Part shown: in pieces, positions 1 through 11,299 of the stretch
Layout of the letters: each line of letters begins with the position of its first letter
How positions within the stretch are numbered: the first letter of the stretch is position 1
DNA from: Hordeum vulgare subsp. vulgare
Taxonomy: Eukaryota; Streptophyta; Magnoliopsida; Poales; Poaceae
Length of the DNA: 64,000 bases
Direction of reading: 5' to 3'
Assembly (NCBI RefSeq): GCF_904849725.1
Contig: NC_058520.1
Location: 534,492,083-534,556,082, forward strand
Made by a program: the position numbers and the translations under genes
The notes under the pieces: model-generated
The model's input: the letters and a program-made list of their open reading frames with translations, nothing else
The model's database searches: none
Told to the model about the DNA's origin: nothing

Positions 1-143
1 AAAAGGTTGAGCCCCTGCATCAAGAAACGACCACGTTTCAACAATTTCTCTAGTTCCATCATGAGATGCGTGATTGGCACACACATTTGAATTTTCAAAA
101 TGACTTGGTTGAGCACATGTGGGAACATATTGGCAACCAATAG
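1..143 (+). pseudogene. Harbinger transposase, C-terminal remnant
   Basis: About 45 codons of the C-terminus of a HARBI1-like transposase/nuclease remain, ending at a TAG at 141-143. The recognisable part is an FHHEMRDW segment followed by NDLVEHMWEHIGNQ, which is the typical end of grass PIF/Harbinger transposases. An in-frame TAG at 51-53 shows the copy is dead. The same C-terminus occurs in the oppositely oriented copy whose stop is at 711-713, so the two form an inverted repeat around 80-150 and 708-770. The N-terminal part, including the DDE residues, lies outside the window. Confidence 0.7.
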
Positions 144-429
144 ATGTATTGGTTCATTTTATGTTCATTCAAGACAATTTCGAATTGGTTGTAAAACTAT
201 TTTATTTAGAGACAATTTTGATTGGGTTGATGTGCAAACTTGTTTTGATACAAAAATATGGGCATTTTAGGCCCTGGCGGTGAGGATGGGGCAAAAGGAT
301 GCGGCCGCGCGTTGGGCGCACTACCACCGCATCCGAGGACAGGCCCGGACATGACCCCATCGCCCTACCCAAACGGACAGAATCCGGTCAAAACCAACGT
401 TTGTTTGGGGTCGCGCGGTGGAGTTGGCC
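1..429 (+). mobile_element. PIF/Harbinger element 1, right end (cut by window start)
   Basis: The right end of a Harbinger element whose left part lies outside the window. The terminus, read inward on the minus strand, is GGCCAACTCCACCGCGCGAC. It matches the termini of the element in the kinase intron (14294-15985), including the subterminal part that mentions rows of accgg/tgtccg motifs. It is followed directly by TTA, the usual Harbinger target. The plus-strand transposase C-terminus at 1-143 supports the assignment. The remaining 286 bp is non-coding subterminal sequence. Confidence 0.7.
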
Positions 430-432
430 TTA
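430..432. repeat. TTA shared by two adjacent Harbinger elements
   Basis: A single TTA separates the right terminus of element 1 from the left terminus of element 2 (GCAACTCCAACC). Harbinger elements duplicate TTA/TAA, so the second element appears to have inserted into the duplicated target of the first. Confidence 0.55.
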
Positions 433-2474
433 GCAACTCCAACCACCTGACCAAAAGCGGACGGGAATTTTTTTTTGTTTTTTGTCTGTTTGAGTCGTTC
501 GTCGATTTTGTGTTCGTCCGGTCTATGATTTGGGTCGGCAACGCGTCGTCCCATATCTGTCTGCATGGCCGGCTAGCCGATGATTTTTAAATACAAACAA
601 TTTATATTTATTTTTTCAAAATCAAACGAAATATCATAGTTTCAAAACCGAAATGAAATATAGCAAAGTTTTACAAACCTACAAAAATTAAAATTGTCTA
701 AAAGATACACCTATTGGTTGCCAACATTATCTCAAAAATGCTCAACCAAATCATCTTGCAACTGAATATGACTTTTCCAATCACGTATTTCATGATGAAA
801 TTGGATTACCTATGCAAACAATGCCGCTTCTCCGTCATGGTGGGGCACCACATTCTCACCCTAAAACTCAAATCCAAACCCTTGAACTTGGAGACGTTCC
901 TGGCACTTATCCTCTATGATCATATTGTGCATGATCACACAAGCAGTCGTCACTACCCACAACTTCTTGGTGCTTCAAGTTCTAGTAGGATACAGAATTA
1001 TGTCCCATCGAGATTGCAGAACACTAAAGACACACTCGACATCCTTCCTAGCATTCTCTTGCTCTTGGTCGAATATTTTCCTCTTCTCTACGACACAATT
1101 GGAAATTGTCTCCATAATATAGTCCAGTGTGGATAGATTCCGTCACCCAGATAGTAATCTTTATTGTAGTTGTGACTGTTGATGTTAACATTGACTGGCG
1201 GGTTGTTGCCTTCGGCAAGCCTTGAAAACACCGACGATCGTTGAAGCACGTTGATTTCATTGTGTGATCCGGCCATGTCAAAGAAAGAGTGCGAGATCCA
1301 CAAAACTTAAGAGTCCAAGGCCTCAAGTATGACAATGAAAACTTTGACATGGTCGTTGTATTGGCCTTGCCAAGTAGAAGGGAAGTTATTCCACTCCTAG
1401 TGCATGCAGTCTATGCTGCCAGGCATCCCTCGGAAGCCCCCGCTGGCATTGGTCGCCAACAAGCGGGCTGTGTGTGCAGCAGTCGACTCTCTCAAGTACT
1501 CAAGGCCAAACACTTCAACCACAACCTTCCAGAATCTGTACAATGACTCTAGGCACGTAGACTCACTCATACGGACGTACTCATCGATAAGATCACCGGA
1601 TACTCCGTAAGCAAGCATCCGAATAGCTGTAATGCATTTCTCATAAGATGAGAAGCCAATCTTTCCAATGACATCCTCTTTGCACTCGAGGTAGTCATCG
1701 TATTCGACCACCCCCTTTCGAATCCGGTTGAAAACATGCCTAGCCATACGGAAATGACGCCGGAATTTCTGATGTTTGAACAGCGGATTGCTTGTATCAA
1801 AGTAGTCCTTCCATAAAAGAAATGACCGCTCTCTCGGTTGCGATTCAACGCTGAAACATGCCCCGGAATCAAGCCCCGGAACAACGGTCGATGTCTATTA
1901 AGGTGGTCATGAACCAACACGGCAAGCAACATCTCCTTACCGTCGAATGAGGTATCGTCGAAGTCGCACAGATCATTATGGAAAAAGAACTCGTCGGCGC
2001 AGTCCATTTGTACCTTGAGGCAAACTGTCAAACAACTTGCGGGCGTGGACGACGAAGCCGACCGGCGACGGCGGACTGGGGTCGGGGAAGCTACGATGGC
2101 CCGGCGGCTATGCATCCGACAACGTGGGTCAGCATTGGGCAGGTACGGGAGGAGGCGTCGGAACTGGGTGGCGGCGGTGGTGACGGGCTGGGGGCGAGGC
2201 GAGGGCTAGCTGTCGGCGTTGTCGGTATGGGTGGAGAACGATCAATGTGTCACCGACTGACGGGCGAGCGGATGGAGTACGCGCGTGTCGTCCGTGTCCG
2301 CTTTGTGTTCGCATCGACCCAAATCAGGCTCAAAATTGGGCCGGAAATGGATCGGTACGCGGACGAAAAGCGGACGCGCGTCCGTTCTGGTTCGCGTGTT
2401 GGACCGACTTTTCTGTACGCGTGGATTCAAACGGACAACGACGGACGAAATGGGTCGCCCCGTTGAAGTTGCTG
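433..2474 (-). mobile_element. PIF/Harbinger element 2, near full length, decayed
   Basis: The left terminus GCAACTCCAACCACC is mirrored by a right terminus reading GTTGAAGTTGCTG, followed by TTA at 2475-2477. The termini are diverged relatives of the element 1 and intron-element ends. The element encodes a minus-strand DDE transposase remnant (711-2010). The right 450 bp is GC-rich with repeated cggacg/cgtccg motifs, as in the other family members. The boundaries are exact to a few bases because the termini are imperfect. Confidence 0.65.
711..2010 (-). pseudogene. Harbinger (HARBI1-like) DDE transposase pseudogene
   Basis: This is the nuclease that cuts and joins the element, acting with a Myb-like partner. 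Reading the minus strand downward one sees a LLAVLVHDHLNRHRPLFRG N-terminal region, an RMARHVFNRIRKGV helix region, then GSIDCMH (first catalytic Asp), [26 protein letters not shown] (second Asp) and DVECVFSVLQSRW (catalytic Glu). It ends in QLQDDLVEHF. All three catalytic acidic positions are still present. The frame is broken by a TAG immediately after GSIDCMH (where Trp is expected), further stops and at least two frameshifts. The order and spacing match an approximately 430-residue grass transposase, so this is a decayed full-length copy. Confidence 0.8.
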
Positions 2475-2477
2475 TTA

Positions 2478-2911
2478 CAACCAGACGTCTCAAACGACCC
2501 TTCATGTGTCGGGAGACGCGACGGTTAGTGATCAAACACAAAAAGGTAAAAAATGTGTATCATTTTCATACGCCCCGTCACTCCGAAAATACGAGGGACT
2601 GTGGAAGCGTTCGGGCGCGTCGAGTGAGTCTGTCACATAGGACACGATCATATCCCGAACCATTTTTTTTCTTTTTATTTATTTATTCTTTTTTATCATT
2701 TTTTTCACTTCATCAATCACATGCAAGTGATTAGACGTATGAGAAAAAAATATGATTGCATGAGTCGATAAATAGATGACACGCATAACCATTGACCAGA
2801 CGCATTAGTTGACATTTATAGGGTCATTATTTGGCTGGGTGCATCCACCTCCTCTAGCTGTCCAAATGATCCCAGAGCTTTGTTTTTCTCTTTGCGACTT
2901 TGTCACTACTA
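2478..2911. other. non-coding; degenerate copy of the 20.8-kb MITE family
   Basis: No gene was seen. The stretch around 2580-2790 resembles 20930-21070: a T-rich run with attta repeats followed by ccaatcacatgc/ccaatcacgtgc and a tataagaaaaaat-like segment. It is probably a diverged copy of the Harbinger-type MITE at 20740-21184 without clear ends. Confidence 0.35.
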
Positions 2912-3062
2912 AGGGCCTGTTCAGAAACGGCCCGCTCCAGCCACTCCGCTCCCTCGGAGCTGAAAATGAGGAGCGACAAAATGTCAGCTCCGTACGAATG
3001 AACTGCACTCCGCTCCGCTGCACCACGGAGTTGGGAGCCGGAGTATTTTCGAACGAGCCCTT
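2912..3062. mobile_element. MITE, about 150 bp
   Basis: Imperfect terminal inverted repeats of about 25 bp: AGGGCCTGTTCAGAAACGG at the left and, read inward, AAGGGCTCGTTCGAAAATAC at the right, flanked by CTA/TAA. The interior has repeated cactccgctcc/ggagctg motifs. The superfamily (hAT or Harbinger type) cannot be decided from the ends alone. Confidence 0.5.
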
Positions 3063-4485
3063 AATTTCGTAGCACTTTTGCATAAAAAATAAAAATGATT
3101 TTGCTAAAAAAATATCTAGATGTGTGACAAGTATTGCACAAATTTAAATTTTATGTTATTGATTTTACGTGACGATTCGTATGGATATTTTTTTTTATGT
3201 TTGATTTAATCATTTAAATGTGCAATAACTATGTCACATCTGAATATGTCGTCGACGCATCCAAATAAGAAAGCCAAGACTTGCGTGAGGGCACAGTTTC
3301 CTTACTCAAATATTGCACAAAACAGTTTGTAAACCCCTTTATAGAATGATACTCCTTCTTGTGGAATCATGATTTAGGTACACGCTCCAAAATTTGGAGT
3401 ACTAAGGAGACTTTTGTTGGTGTTGGAGTACACGCTCGAAAACAGTTTGCAAGTCATGCATGTGACCTGTGTTGGTGTTGGAGTACCCCTTCTTCTTTCT
3501 ACTGCTAGCACTGCATGGTCAACGCTAGTTAGCTCAACCGTAATTCCAGCGTCGCTCCTCAGCCTAATTTAATAATTATATAAAAAATAGAGCTGGTCGT
3601 AACGAGAACGGAATCAATCATGATTTAGGTACACGTTCCAAAAATTGGTGGAGCAACCGCCACCGATTGCCTAGCTAATTAACCAGCCGCAAACCAGCGA
3701 AACCATGCTAGCTGTGCGCCCGTGTCTCTAGTGCTTGTCATCCCTGCGTGCGTGCGCGCGTGACCAACCCCATTTTTCTACATGATCCTATCATCCCACT
3801 CTTGGCGCCAATGCAATAATTTAAGCCTTGATTGGGTAGTTCGTGTCTAGCTAGCACTCGGCCCGAGCAGCCCGGCTGGTGAGGTCACTCAGCTTAAGAT
3901 AATTACGTGATCCCCGGTGGTCAAGAACTGCCGCGCCGCCGTCCGGCCGTTCTCCGTTGGGCGCTGCGGGCTGGCTGCGCCGCTCGGTGGATCCGCCGCC
4001 AGTAAAAGCGACGCTTCGCTTGAGCTGCAAAAATGTCAAAGCTAACGTACTCGGATGGAACGGGGCCGATGGAGCTGCTTTCACTTGCCTGGGGCGAGGG
4101 GGTAGGGGTGGTTAGGAAAGTGACGACACCGCGCGCATCCTGATTCGACGGAGAAGAAAGAGTTACACGGCGTTTTCAAGGCTTAATTGCTGCCTTGCCT
4201 TGCCTTGTGCTGGAAAACCTTTTTCCCATTTGCTTGCCCGTTACACTCACTCAACCGCCTGCACGAATAGGTGCAAGATGGCGAGCAGGAGCAGGGCTGC
4301 ATTTCTGTACACCAACGCCGACGGCGATGTGAGATCGATACTCTATGTTGGTTGCTAGGCGTGTTTGGCAGCCAACCGCGCGCACCGTGGATCGAGCGTC
4401 GATGCCGATCGACCGCGACGGAGCAAAAGTTACCCGGGGTTTCGTTGATATTGCACTTACGAGAGGATGTCGTGCGTCCGATATA
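3063..4485. other. non-coding; short local duplications
   Basis: No gene was recognised. ATGATTTAGGTACACG occurs at about 3370 and 3624, and TTGGTGTTGGAGTAC at about 3416 and 3471, so small segments were duplicated locally. The sequence is otherwise low-copy-looking. Confidence 0.4.
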
Positions 4486-5295
4486 CTCTCTCCGTTTTAA
4501 AATAAATGTCTTAAGCTTAGGCCCTGTTTGGAATCATAATAGATTATAATAATCTGGTTTATGAACATAGATTATATAAACTGGTTTATAAAAATAATTT
4601 AGGTGGGCATGTTTGGAGGCCAGATTATATAAACTGTAAACCAGCTTTTAAACTGTGCAATGACATGTTTGCCCTCTGTTTTTTTTTTGCAACGGTCATT
4701 TTTTTAATTCATCTTGCCATTTGGTTTGCTTGGACACAGACCTGCTCACTCCTCCTCGCTGGGATTGAATCCCGCTGGTATTGTTGCTCCGCCTCGTCCT
4801 CTCGCTGCGACGCCATCTCCGTGCGGTGGTAGTGGCGGCGGTAGTGGCAGTAGTGGCGGCGGTGGTCTCCGGCCGCAGGTCTGAGGGGATACTGGCGGCG
4901 GTGGCGGCAGCCTAGGGCGCGATGGGGAAGAAAGACTGGCGCGACGGGGGAAGAAAGACGGGCTCGATGGGGAAGAAAGACTGGGCCGCGCTGACAGGAA
5001 GATGCGATGGGAAAACGGTGCGGTGGCAGTACCTTGTAAATAGCTCAAAGTTAATAAGGGTAACATGTCTTTATTAATCCATAATCTAGTTTTAGCTGGG
5101 TTAGAGTAGCTTATGAGTTTTTAATAATCTGATCATCTAGTTTTTATAATCTATAGTATAAACTGTCCTGTTTGGAAACATAATAGCTTATAAAAACCAG
5201 ATTATATAAACTGGATGAATCCAAACAGGGCCTTAGTACAATTTATACTAGAGCTACTAGTACAAAGTTAAGACAGTTATTTTTGAACAGAGTAG
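4486..5295. mobile_element. Stowaway MITE split by a nested insertion
   Basis: The left end CTCTCTCCGTTTTAAAATAA and right end (ATTTTTGAACAGAGTAG) are inverted Stowaway-type termini, flanked by TA (4484-4485 and 5296-5297). Inner parts are ATGTCTTAAGCTTA on the left and AGTACAAAGTTAAGACAG on the right. Without the inner element (4520-5232) and one TTA copy, the two halves form a typical MITE of about 95 bp. Confidence 0.75.
4520..5232. mobile_element. Tourist/Harbinger-type element inserted in the Stowaway
   Basis: Perfect outer inverted repeat GGCCCTGTTTGG with a TTA duplication at 4517-4519 and 5233-5235. The subterminal regions carry repeated aGATTATAtaaaCTGG motifs in both orientations. 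The interior (about 4740-5040) is GC-rich simple-sequence-like DNA encoding a low-complexity Pro/Ser/Arg stretch on the minus strand that is not a convincing protein. It is a non-autonomous, 713-bp element. Confidence 0.75.
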
Positions 5296-7341
5296 TATAT
5301 GTATATCGGCGGAGGCCGTCGATTCCCTGATCGAGTCGGGCGTTTTGGGGAGGGGCTGCAACAAGTGGAGTAGACGAGAGGCTGTACCTGCGCAACTGGC
5401 TAGGCTAGCCACCATGTATTTTACTAACTAAATCGAGTATCGACGTCAAGAAGAAACCCAAGATCTTTGGGCGCGCAGGCCTGCGCGTGCGCGCGATGTA
5501 GCGTTGGAACTAGTTGTAAGTTGTAACTAGTTGCAGGAGTCGTCGTGGCGCATGCCCCGATCATCGAACCAGTTGCTGGTAGCCGCTAGCCAGAGTGGAC
5601 ATGTTATGGACAATCAACGTAGCAGCCCAGTTGGCCATCAGAGAGAGTGAGATCGACCGCGTCACGAGTCAAAAAGTCGGGCCGCCGTGCACCCCAAGTC
5701 CTGCTCCGCGTGCCGGCGCATGCTAGTGGCAGCATACGTGCTTGCAGTACAAGTCAGCGCGTGCGGTGCTAGGCGTGGTGGACGCGGTGCAGATCGACCG
5801 TACGTGCAGTGTGTGTCCGTCTCGATCAACAATGGCGAGACGAGCGGTCGGAGTCGCGGCCAGATTCTGCGACGCGTTGCCTTTCGCGGGCTAGATCATC
5901 TGCGGTCCAGGGCGCCGCGCCTTTGCCGTCTTTCCGGTCACTGCTCTGATTAATTGCCGTCACCTCTCTTTCCATCGGCGTGCCAGATCGCTCTCGGTCC
6001 CGCGGAACCGACACGAACCCACGGAACCTTTTGCACCGCTAGTTTGACCGCAATGGCAGTGGAAAACGAGGCTACAGTACTCCGTCTTGTACTACTACTA
6101 CTACTCCGTCCGACTCCATTACGCTTGTACTCATTCGTGCAGGCGGAGTACGTCAGAAGCAACAGTAACAATGTTGACTACTACAGTACGATATGTGTCA
6201 CAAGCGTTGGTCTGTGATTGGTTAAAAACGCTAGGCGGTGAATAAAACGAACACCGGCCGTACCTACCTCAACACATGCTCCTTCGATCGATGGGCGTTG
6301 GTTGAATCCCGGCCCCGGCCGTACGTGAACGGCTACGGTCCGGGTGCGACGAGCGACCCAAACCAACCGACGCGCTGTTACGCATCGGATCCGGATCCGG
6401 GTCCAGCGCCAACGGGTCGGCGGTGGCTTTTAGCCAAGTGCAGTCCAAAAGGACGCAATGATGCCGGCCGGGGGCTGTGCCTGTGCGCTCCGATTGCGTC
6501 CATCCGTCCGTCGTGCCTCTCCCGTTTCCCGTAGGCCCCCATGCAGCAGATCCGGCGCGTCGCCCTCGTCCTCGTCCTGACTGACCCACGAGTGGACAGC
6601 TCCCATGCAGCAGCAGCGCAAGTGCAACGTAGCCGTTCCATCCAGCTACGATGTGTATTCCGGGTAGCTAGGCAGGTAGGTGAGGCGTTGCTCGTCCCCT
6701 CGTGGCCACGCGGGTTTCGTACGGGGTCAAACAGCGTGGCCGGCCGTGACCATCGGCAGCGCGGCGACGGGACGGCATCCCCCCCCCCCCCCACACACAC
6801 ACACAGGTAAACAACAAAATGTGTGCGCCGCTGGATCGATCACTGTGCGCCGACGGCGATGGCTCCTGCATGCAGCACGACGACGGTCGGCAGCACGTGC
6901 ACCGTGTTCTCAGAGGACATCGTAGGACGTCAGTTCGTCTCGCCGGTCACCGCCGATGGCGCGCGGAGCCGGGAGGGTTCGCCGGCGGCGTGCACGGAGC
7001 GCCATTGATGGTTGAGTATGTATCAATGTATGTGCTGCTGCTGCTGCTAGATCGCATTCTAACCTGCGGTCCTGCCGCGGAATCAATGCAGGAGACGGCT
7101 GAACCTGTGGGAGCTCGAGATGCAAACGCGGTGTTGGAAGTTGGATGGCGTAATTGGTAGTAGTAGTAGGTATGGGTCTTAATCTGTGGTAGTATGTGCG
7201 AAAAGTCCACGGAGGGTGGTGGTAATGGCGATACCTCATACTACACCATTAACACTTCTTAAAAAAAAATCTCTCTTCAAGGTTCTTCGTGGCTGCCTTG
7301 CGTGCATGGATCAAGATCAGCCAACAGGAGAACGGAGGTTA
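5296..7341. other. GC-rich non-coding stretch
   Basis: Open frames here are short, overlap on both strands and show no recognisable domain. They are best explained by high GC content. No TE termini were recognised. Confidence 0.4.
6779..6806. repeat. microsatellite: poly-C followed by (CA)n
   Basis: A run of about 14 C is followed directly by about seven CA units. Such compound runs are prone to length variation and to sequencing error. Confidence 0.9.
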
Positions 7342-8613
7342 AGGGGATGTTTGTTTTCAAGCATTTTTTGTGTAGGAACTTAAAAAGTTTTTTTAGTTTA
7401 TGTGAAACAAACAGGAGAGACTTTTAGGGACTAAGAGCATCTCCAACAGCCGCGCTATACTAGCGCCGCGCGGCAAAAAAAGGCTAATATAGCGCGCGCG
7501 CAACGCGGCGGACAGATCCAGCGGGCGCGCTAAAACCGCGCGCGCGCTAAAACGATTTGGGCGCGCTGGTCATAGCCCCATCCCGCGCTGCGTATTTCGG
7601 GCGTTCACTTCGGCGCGCGGCAGACTCGAGCGCGCGCGCGAACTCTCCCTTTCTTCCTCCTTTCTCCCGCGCGCGCCGGCGCCAGCGCCCCTGCCACCAT
7701 GGACGCGCACACCGGCGCCCCGCTGACCCCGCTGTACAATCGCGACCCCCCGCCGCCGCCGCCTCCGCCGAAAACCCTAGCGCGGCCGCCGTTGGCGCTG
7801 GCGCCGCCGCCGGAGCTCCGCCGACCGTCGGCCTCGCGCGCAGCCTCTTCTTGCCGCCGCGGATGACCACGCCGGCGGGTGGCGTCGCGCCGGCGCCGTC
7901 CCGTGCCGCCGCCGCACCGTTGGAGCGGAAGAAAGGAAAAACATCCGCGAAGAAGAGGAAGATTCATCTTCGAAGGCGGAAGAATCGTCTTCGGAAGAAG
8001 AGGAAGACGACGAGGAAGATGATTGATGTGTTATATGTCTTCAACTTTGTTGGATGAACTTGTATTTTGAACTTGGTTGGATGAACTTGTGGGGATGACT
8101 TTTATTCATCTACTTGTTTGTGTTAAATTTCGCATGTTATTGCATTTTGATGAATGTTTCACATTGCATTTTGGGTGCTGCTTCAGCGGCGCGCGCGCTG
8201 CATTTTTGCGCGCTGCTGGAGCGGAGCGCGCGCGCTGCATTTTATAGCTACTGCTGGAGCCAGCGCTGCGCGACGCGCAAAACCAGGCGACCAGCACGCG
8301 GCAAACTCGTTTTTTAGGCGCGGCGCGAAGCGCGCCTGTTGGAGATGCTCTAAGGACGTATTTGGGACCAAAGAAAGAAGTCCCTATGAAAGGGTCTTTT
8401 TGAGACTTTTTAATACATTTTTCCAACAATGCCCTTATTTTTAGCATGTCATTTAATAATTTTTAGTACATTAAAAGGGATAACATGGTCTTTTTACATG
8501 TCATTTAATTACCTCTAATACCTGTTTATTTCATAAAAACAAATGGATAAAGACTAAGAAATTTTTAGTTAGGATTAAAAAAAAAAGTCCTGAATTCAGA
8601 AACAAACAATGCC
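7342..8613. mobile_element. Tourist-like MITE split by a nested Harbinger element
   Basis: The outer ends AGGGGATGTTTGTTTT and, read inward from the right, AGGCATTGTTTGTTTC form inverted repeats. The flanks of the inner element continue one another (CTTTTAGGGACTA / GGACGTATTTGGGACC, with GTCCCTATGAAAGGG). The interior alternates ttttagt and aagtccc motifs, typical of a common cereal MITE. Without the insertion it would be about 350 bp. Confidence 0.6.
7435..8350. mobile_element. Harbinger-type element (GAGCATCTCC termini)
   Basis: Terminal inverted repeats GAGCATCTCCAACAG / CTGTTGGAGATGCTC, flanked by TAA at 7432-7434 and 8351-8353. The interior is very GC-rich (gcgcgc runs at both subtermini). 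A plus-strand Ala/Pro-rich then Lys/Glu-rich coding remnant lies at about 7700-8026. It resembles the low-complexity N-terminus of Harbinger accessory proteins but has frame changes. This is a 916-bp non-autonomous element. Confidence 0.7.
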
Positions 8614-8874
8614 TGAAGAAAGTCGTGCAGCCGTCTGGTTTCCTTCGCTTTGTTCCCTGTTAGATGGCCATGACAGGGCAAAACACTGTGGCCAAGTCAA
8701 AAAACGATACATGCTATGCTACAACTACAATAGGCTGATGGGCGTGGCGCCTGCGCCGTGTCGACCCGGTACGCAAAGCTTCTCTTCTGCCTCTTCTTTT
8801 CTGAACAGTGCAGCGCAGGCTAGCTAGCCATTAAAGACCAATGGCCAGAGAGAGATATTCCTACTTGTTCACTG

Positions 8875-9128
8875 AGAGCAGGTACAATAAGATACAATAA
8901 GAAGGTTGTAAGGATTAAAATATTATTTTTTTACTGAATTGAATAAGAAAGAAGATGAGAGAGAAGTGAAGTTGACTCTTCGTGAAGAGCCAGCTCTAGC
9001 GCTGCTAAATTCTTTGTGAGAATGAAAGATGGGTCATATATGATAAAAATAATATTCTTTTATAGATAACTATTGTACAATCTAGCTATAAGATGGGCTA
9101 TAAGACCGCCAACTGGCTATACTATCAG
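8875..9128. mobile_element. MITE with GAGCAGGTACAATA start
   Basis: The left end AGAGCAGGTACAATAAGA and the right part (ctattgtacaatctagctataa … ggctatactatca) match a common grass MITE whose two ends carry GTACAATA and TATTGTAC in opposite orientation. The right terminus is degraded, so its end is approximate. No coding capacity. Confidence 0.45.
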
Positions 9129-11299
9129 TGGCAATGTGGTTTACTCCTGTGCCTAACTGTACATCCATTACTGCCGTGGTCAGAGCGCCTGCAAGCCCAA
9201 TAGACCCAACAGCAGCAGTAGTAAAAAGGTCCTGCGTGCACGATACTGCAATCGCAGTAACAACTATTTTCCCCTTGACCCTGAAATGGACTTGTTACCT
9301 GAAGCCGGATGCAATTCACACCACAGTAAAGCATGACGATACAGTGGTTGGGGTTGGGGACAGCACCAAACTCTTGATACATACAGTACTACTACTACTC
9401 TAGGCTGTAGTACCACTCCCCACCCTGACCACAATACATTTATAAGCACTCGCTGGAATTAGTACTTGTCAATCATAGCGAATGGCAAGTCGCAACCGCA
9501 CCATGTCTGGCGTCTCCGTCAACTTGCCAAATGCACATACACGGAGCCGCTACCCTACATTCCATGGATCCATACGGCCTACCGAACCCTGGCTGCATAT
9601 GGCAGCCGGCCACCCCCATTGTTTACGATCCGAATCGGCAGCGCAGCCCGCCCCAAACCTACCCAACTGATGGCGCCATCACAACCTGCCTCTTCAGGAA
9701 TCATCCGTAGCTAGTTAATCACGCTTTCTGCCCAATCAAGATTGCCATCTGAGACTGCAACCGCTCTCAGAGTCTTGACTGAATAATATATAGGACACAC
9801 ACGGGCAGTGCCTTCTGCACTGCACGTTTGGCGTCCTGCCGAGGATAGCGTCGATGCATTTTTATCTGTACTTCCGGGAATCTGTGTATTCTTTCTGCAC
9901 CGGTAGCGCGTCGGCGATGTCGTTTCATATACCGCGGAGGAAGTTTTTCCGGTGAAATCATTGGCGGTGGTTGCTCGTTGGTGTTTCCTGGTGGCACTGT
10001 ATCATTGGGTTGGTTGTTGCAGGTTGAGCTGTAGAGCAGCCGTATGCATGTATGCAGGAGCAGGAAGTGTGATAGCTCATCTCTACCAGATTTATCAGAT
10101 GCTAGCGCTACCTACTTTAGAAAAAATGAGAGTTATCAATGTCCTGTACATGTCCAGATAATCCACTAGTATTTGATATCGCCAACTGGATTGCAGGACG
10201 TGTGTTTAGATCCTGGAAGAATGCACGTACGTAATAAGTAGTGGTGGGAATTTGCTTATAACTGAGGTGAACTAGAGGAGAGCCGGAGGTCCTACCAACC
10301 CCCCCTGCAAGTTGTACAGAACGGAAACGGAAGACCGGGGACTCGCTCACCCTGGCCGGTCAGTGTCATTTTGTACGTATTTTCCTGCGTAAATCAGGTC
10401 GGCCAGGCTTACCATCTCCGGTACCAATCACCCTTGTCTTCATATCAGGAGCAACTGAACAAGTCCTGGCCGACTCTTCTACGTTCAACAGGTGGTGCTC
10501 AAGAATCTCTCATTCCCATCTGAAACCGTACTGCTTGTCTTACTCGACCATGACTTTGGTTCCAGTTATCACAGAGTTCCTTAGGATTTGCCCAAGGAGA
10601 AGAGATAACAGTCAGAGCTAGCCTAACACGACTGACCCTTTCAGGGAGGCTCTCCAAGACAGCCGCAGATTACGCATGATCCACCAGTCAAATCACGTTG
10701 TTCCGTGTGATCTGTTTTCTGCAGTCCTTCGTATCCTACCTCTGCTCTTTTTTAAGCATGCACATAATATGTTCACCGTCATGGATGGAAACTTTTATAA
10801 CCTGGATGTGTATACACCTTATATGTAAAAATAAAATAAAATAATAATTTGACAAAAATGTAAAAAAAATGAAATAAATTCTGAATCATTTTGACTTTCC
10901 AATTAATTGTTTGAAAATTTCTATATTAAATGCATATACAACGAGAAACCAAAGTGTATTTGCCCACCTTCATTCGCTATTGCCTGCATTGGTCCTATAC
11001 AGTTCATTAAGTGACCTCATTGCTTGCTGTTGACACCTTAAGTGTTGCTCTGACGCTATCACGGCCTCCAGAATTACATCACCTTGTAGTCTTGTACGGC
11101 TAATCCTCGTTCCTGGAGTTTTTCCTTGTTGAAGTTCTGGAATTGTGTTTGTACTGAGTTTCTAAGGGAAAAAGTTTTGCGAAATGTCCATCTTGTTTGT
11201 TTGTTTTGTGAACTGGCCATCTTGTTTGTTTTGCGGAATGTCCATCAACCCTACAAAAACGGGAATTTCCTATTATTCTCTTTCGCGCTTAACGAGTCA
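9129..11299. other. non-coding stretch without recognised features
   Basis: No gene or TE termini were recognised. 10820-10960 is AT-rich. 11185-11250 contains a short local duplication (a GTCCATC…TTGTTTGTTTTG unit twice). Confidence 0.35.

Noticed and set aside
5687..7240. Several overlapping open frames that could be small genes
   Set aside because: They occur on both strands in GC-rich DNA, have low-complexity composition and no domain.
7557..8057. Plus-strand 166-codon frame as a host gene
   Set aside because: It lies within a TAA-flanked Harbinger element and its frames are Ala/Pro and Arg/Lys simple sequence.
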